A stretch of DNA of 13,665 nt from Gemmatimonadota bacterium (GTDB taxonomy: Bacteria > Gemmatimonadota > Gemmatimonadetes > Gemmatimonadales > GWC2-71-9), in the NCBI GenBank assembly GCA_003221075.1, contig QHUF01000244.1, forward strand, positions 1 to 13,665, written 5' to 3'. A model generated the notes under the pieces. It saw only the letters and a list, made by a program, of their open reading frames with translations, was not told the origin of the DNA and did no database searches. A program made the position numbers and the translations under genes. Every line of letters starts with the position of its first letter. Position 1 is the stretch's first letter. Of this stretch, positions 12,505 to 13,665 are shown in pieces.

Positions 12505-12804
12505 ATGAGCGAAGAAGTTTACGGACCCGAGCGAGCGCAGCGCCTGGTCGCGCTGCTGCGGGCTCTGGCCGAGCGTATACAGGAGCTGGACCGGACGGGC
12601 CGATTGCTCGACGCCGCACCGGAGCTGCAGAAGCTGTTGGGCAACGCGCGCAGCGAGCTGTTTCACTACGAAGTACGCATCACCTACGACACCCCGGACG
12701 TCGCCGAGAGTCGTCGCATCGTCGAGGAAGCGACGGGCGGTGGCGATCTGTCGCTGGACGATCCGGACGACGACGATCCATGGCGGGGGGATCCGCAGGC
12801 ATGA
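12505..12804 (+). CDS. 99-aa acidic-tailed hypothetical protein
   Basis: A 99-aa cytoplasmic protein that I do not recognise. Residues 8-52 are helical with heptad-like leucines (RAQRLVALLRALAERIQELD and LLDAAPELQKLLGNARSELF). A short strand EVRITYDTPDVAESRR follows. The last 25 residues are acidic and probably disordered (DLSLDDPDDDDPW). The start has an excellent Shine-Dalgarno (GGGAGGAAGC). Its stop overlaps the DsbA-like start by four bases (ATGA), so the two are translated together. A role in thiol biology is only inferred from that. Confidence 0.75.
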   Translation: MSEEVYGPERAQRLVALLRALAERIQELDRTGRLLDAAPELQKLLGNARSELFHYEVRITYDTPDVAESRRIVEEATGGGDLSLDDPDDDDPWRGDPQA

Positions 12805-13475
12805 ACCGATTCAACGTGATGGTCGCCGTACTGGCGCTGGTGTTGGGCATCGGCGTGTTCGCGCTGCTCAGGACGGGGGGCGGCGCGTCCGCCGCCGCCG
12901 CGGGCGCGCCGCCGACCGTCGTTGATGACGGCTTCCGCGGCAACACGCTCGGGCAAGAAACCGCGCCCGTGGAGATCACGGAATACGTGGACTTTGAATG
13001 TCCCGTGTGCGCGTCATTCGCCACCATTCAGATGCCGACGATCAAGGAACAGCTGATCAACACGGGTCGGGTACGGTGGCGGTTCCGCGACTATCCATTG
13101 CCCATCCATAAGTACTCGCGCTTCGCCGCGCACGCCGCGCAGTGCGCCGGCGCCCAAGGCCACTACTTCGAGATGCAGGATCAGTTGTTCGCCCATCACC
13201 AATGGGCCCAGACGGGGAAGGATCCGTCGAATCTGTTTCGCGATCTCGCGAAGGCCTCGGGCGTCGATGTCCAGGCGTATGACGCGTGCATGGAGGCGGG
13301 CCGCTACGCCCAGCGGATCGAGTTCAGCCGGCAGGAAGGCGATAAGCTGCTGGTCGACGGCACGCCGACATTCTACGCGAACGGGAAGAAGCTTGAATTC
13401 CGGCGCCTGCCGGGCTCCGACGACTTCAAGGCTCTCGCCGACAGTATCGTCGCGCACCGCCCACAACGGCGCTGA
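12801..13475 (+). CDS. DsbA-family thiol-disulfide oxidoreductase, membrane-anchored
   Basis: A 224-aa protein with an N-terminal anchor (FNVMVAVLALVLGIGVFALL, residues 4-23) and a linker rich in Gly and Ala. A thioredoxin-fold domain with inserted helices follows: active site CPVC at 67-70 in EYVDFECPVCASFA, a FRDYPLPIHKYSRFAAHAAQ stretch, and cis-Pro189 in VDGTPTFYANGKK. Cys115 and Cys163 form a possible second pair, as is common in BdbD/DsbA-like members. It would introduce disulfides into exported proteins. Its active site is probably reoxidised by the VKOR protein encoded next, whose ATG overlaps this stop by one base. ATG 12801 overlaps the preceding stop and follows a G-run. Confidence 0.92.
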   Translation: MNRFNVMVAVLALVLGIGVFALLRTGGGASAAAAGAPPTVVDDGFRGNTLGQETAPVEITEYVDFECPVCASFATIQMPTIKEQLINTGRVRWRFRDYPLPIHKYSRFAAHAAQCAGAQGHYFEMQDQLFAHHQWAQTGKDPSNLFRDLAKASGVDVQAYDACMEAGRYAQRIEFSRQEGDKLLVDGTPTFYANGKKLEFRRLPGSDDFKALADSIVAHRPQRR

Positions 13476-13665
13476 TGCGTTACCGCCAGGCGATCGCGCT
13501 GCTCGCGCTCGTCGGCCTGTTCGTCGCGCTCTATCTCTGGCTGCATGCGCTCGGCTTCGGCGGGGCGATCAAGTGTGGCGCATCGGGTGGGTGCGAGACG
13601 GTGCAGACGAGCCAGTGGGCCGTATTCCTCGGCATGCCCGTGGCGTTCTACGGCGTCGTCGGCTA
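13475..13665 (+). CDS. VKOR family protein (N-terminal part, cut by window end)
   Basis: The first 63 residues of an integral membrane protein are present. A first helix (IALLALVGLFVALYLWLHAL) is followed by a periplasmic loop with Cys34 and Cys40 (KCGASGGCETVQTSQWAVFL) and the family signature C-x2-V-x2-S...G-x-P-V-A, here with GMPVAFYGVVG. Bacterial VKOR proteins use two such cysteines and a later CxxC, outside the window, to oxidise DsbA-like partners and pass electrons to quinones. The start overlaps the DsbA stop (TGATG), consistent with a DsbA/VKOR pair. Whether a C-terminal thioredoxin fusion follows cannot be seen. Confidence 0.88.
   Translation, partial: MRYRQAIALLALVGLFVALYLWLHALGFGGAIKCGASGGCETVQTSQWAVFLGMPVAFYGVVG

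Noticed and set aside
1..13665. CRISPR array, tRNA/rRNA, insertion sequence or phage genes
   Set aside because: No regularly spaced direct repeats, tRNA-like cloverleaf ends, rRNA sequence, transposase motifs or target duplications were seen by eye.

Overview
The window is one compact, high-GC bacterial chromosome segment carrying 21 recognisable protein genes, two of them cut by the window edges. I found no RNA genes, insertion sequences, phage genes or CRISPR arrays. The gene set (TPR protein, DUF5679 zinc ribbon, HmuY-like protein, secreted low-complexity proteins, a YyaL-type lipoprotein, outer-membrane-like barrels) and the strongly GC-biased codon use fit a Gram-negative, probably environmental bacterium. 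My best guess is Gemmatimonadota or a relative. That is an inference from gene content, not a measured placement.

Layout, left to right: the last codons of a probable histidine kinase (+) meet a VOC/glyoxalase gene (-) tail to tail. Divergent from the VOC gene is pruA (delta-1-pyrroline-5-carboxylate dehydrogenase, +), whose stop overlaps a membrane-anchored HmuY-like gene. Two small minus-strand genes follow: a DUF5679 zinc ribbon with its own intrinsic terminator, and a CDGSH iron-sulfur protein. A plus-strand run comes next: a YyaL/DUF255-type thioredoxin-fold lipoprotein, an ECF sigma factor, a single-pass membrane protein with an anti-sigma-like N-terminus and an AMPK/CBM48 glycogen-binding-like domain outside, a secreted hypothetical protein, and a very small basic secreted protein. 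argJ (-) ends flush against this run and is divergent from a TPR protein gene (+).

The second half has a minus-strand pair (cyclic-nucleotide-binding domain protein, then DoxX-like membrane protein). Divergent from it is a plus-strand set: CDP-alcohol phosphatidyltransferase, an outer-membrane-barrel-like protein, an OsmC protein and a secreted hypothetical protein. A small unknown minus-strand gene is divergent from the last operon: a 99-aa acidic-tailed protein, a DsbA-like thiol oxidoreductase and a VKOR-family protein cut by the window end.

Themes: envelope biology is prominent (signal peptides, lipoprotein, barrels, disulfide formation, lipid head-group transfer). Packing is extreme: most co-directional neighbours overlap by 1-8 bases or lie a few bases apart, and four of the five convergent pairs have stop codons overlapping, touching or 3 bases apart. 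Several starts lack a Shine-Dalgarno and have a -10-like hexamer 6-7 bases upstream, suggesting leaderless transcripts. The most system-like locus is the ECF sigma factor with the CBM48-bearing membrane protein (4870-6679), which looks like a transmembrane switch whose outer domain resembles a carbohydrate sensor. No wholly new system is proven by sequence alone.
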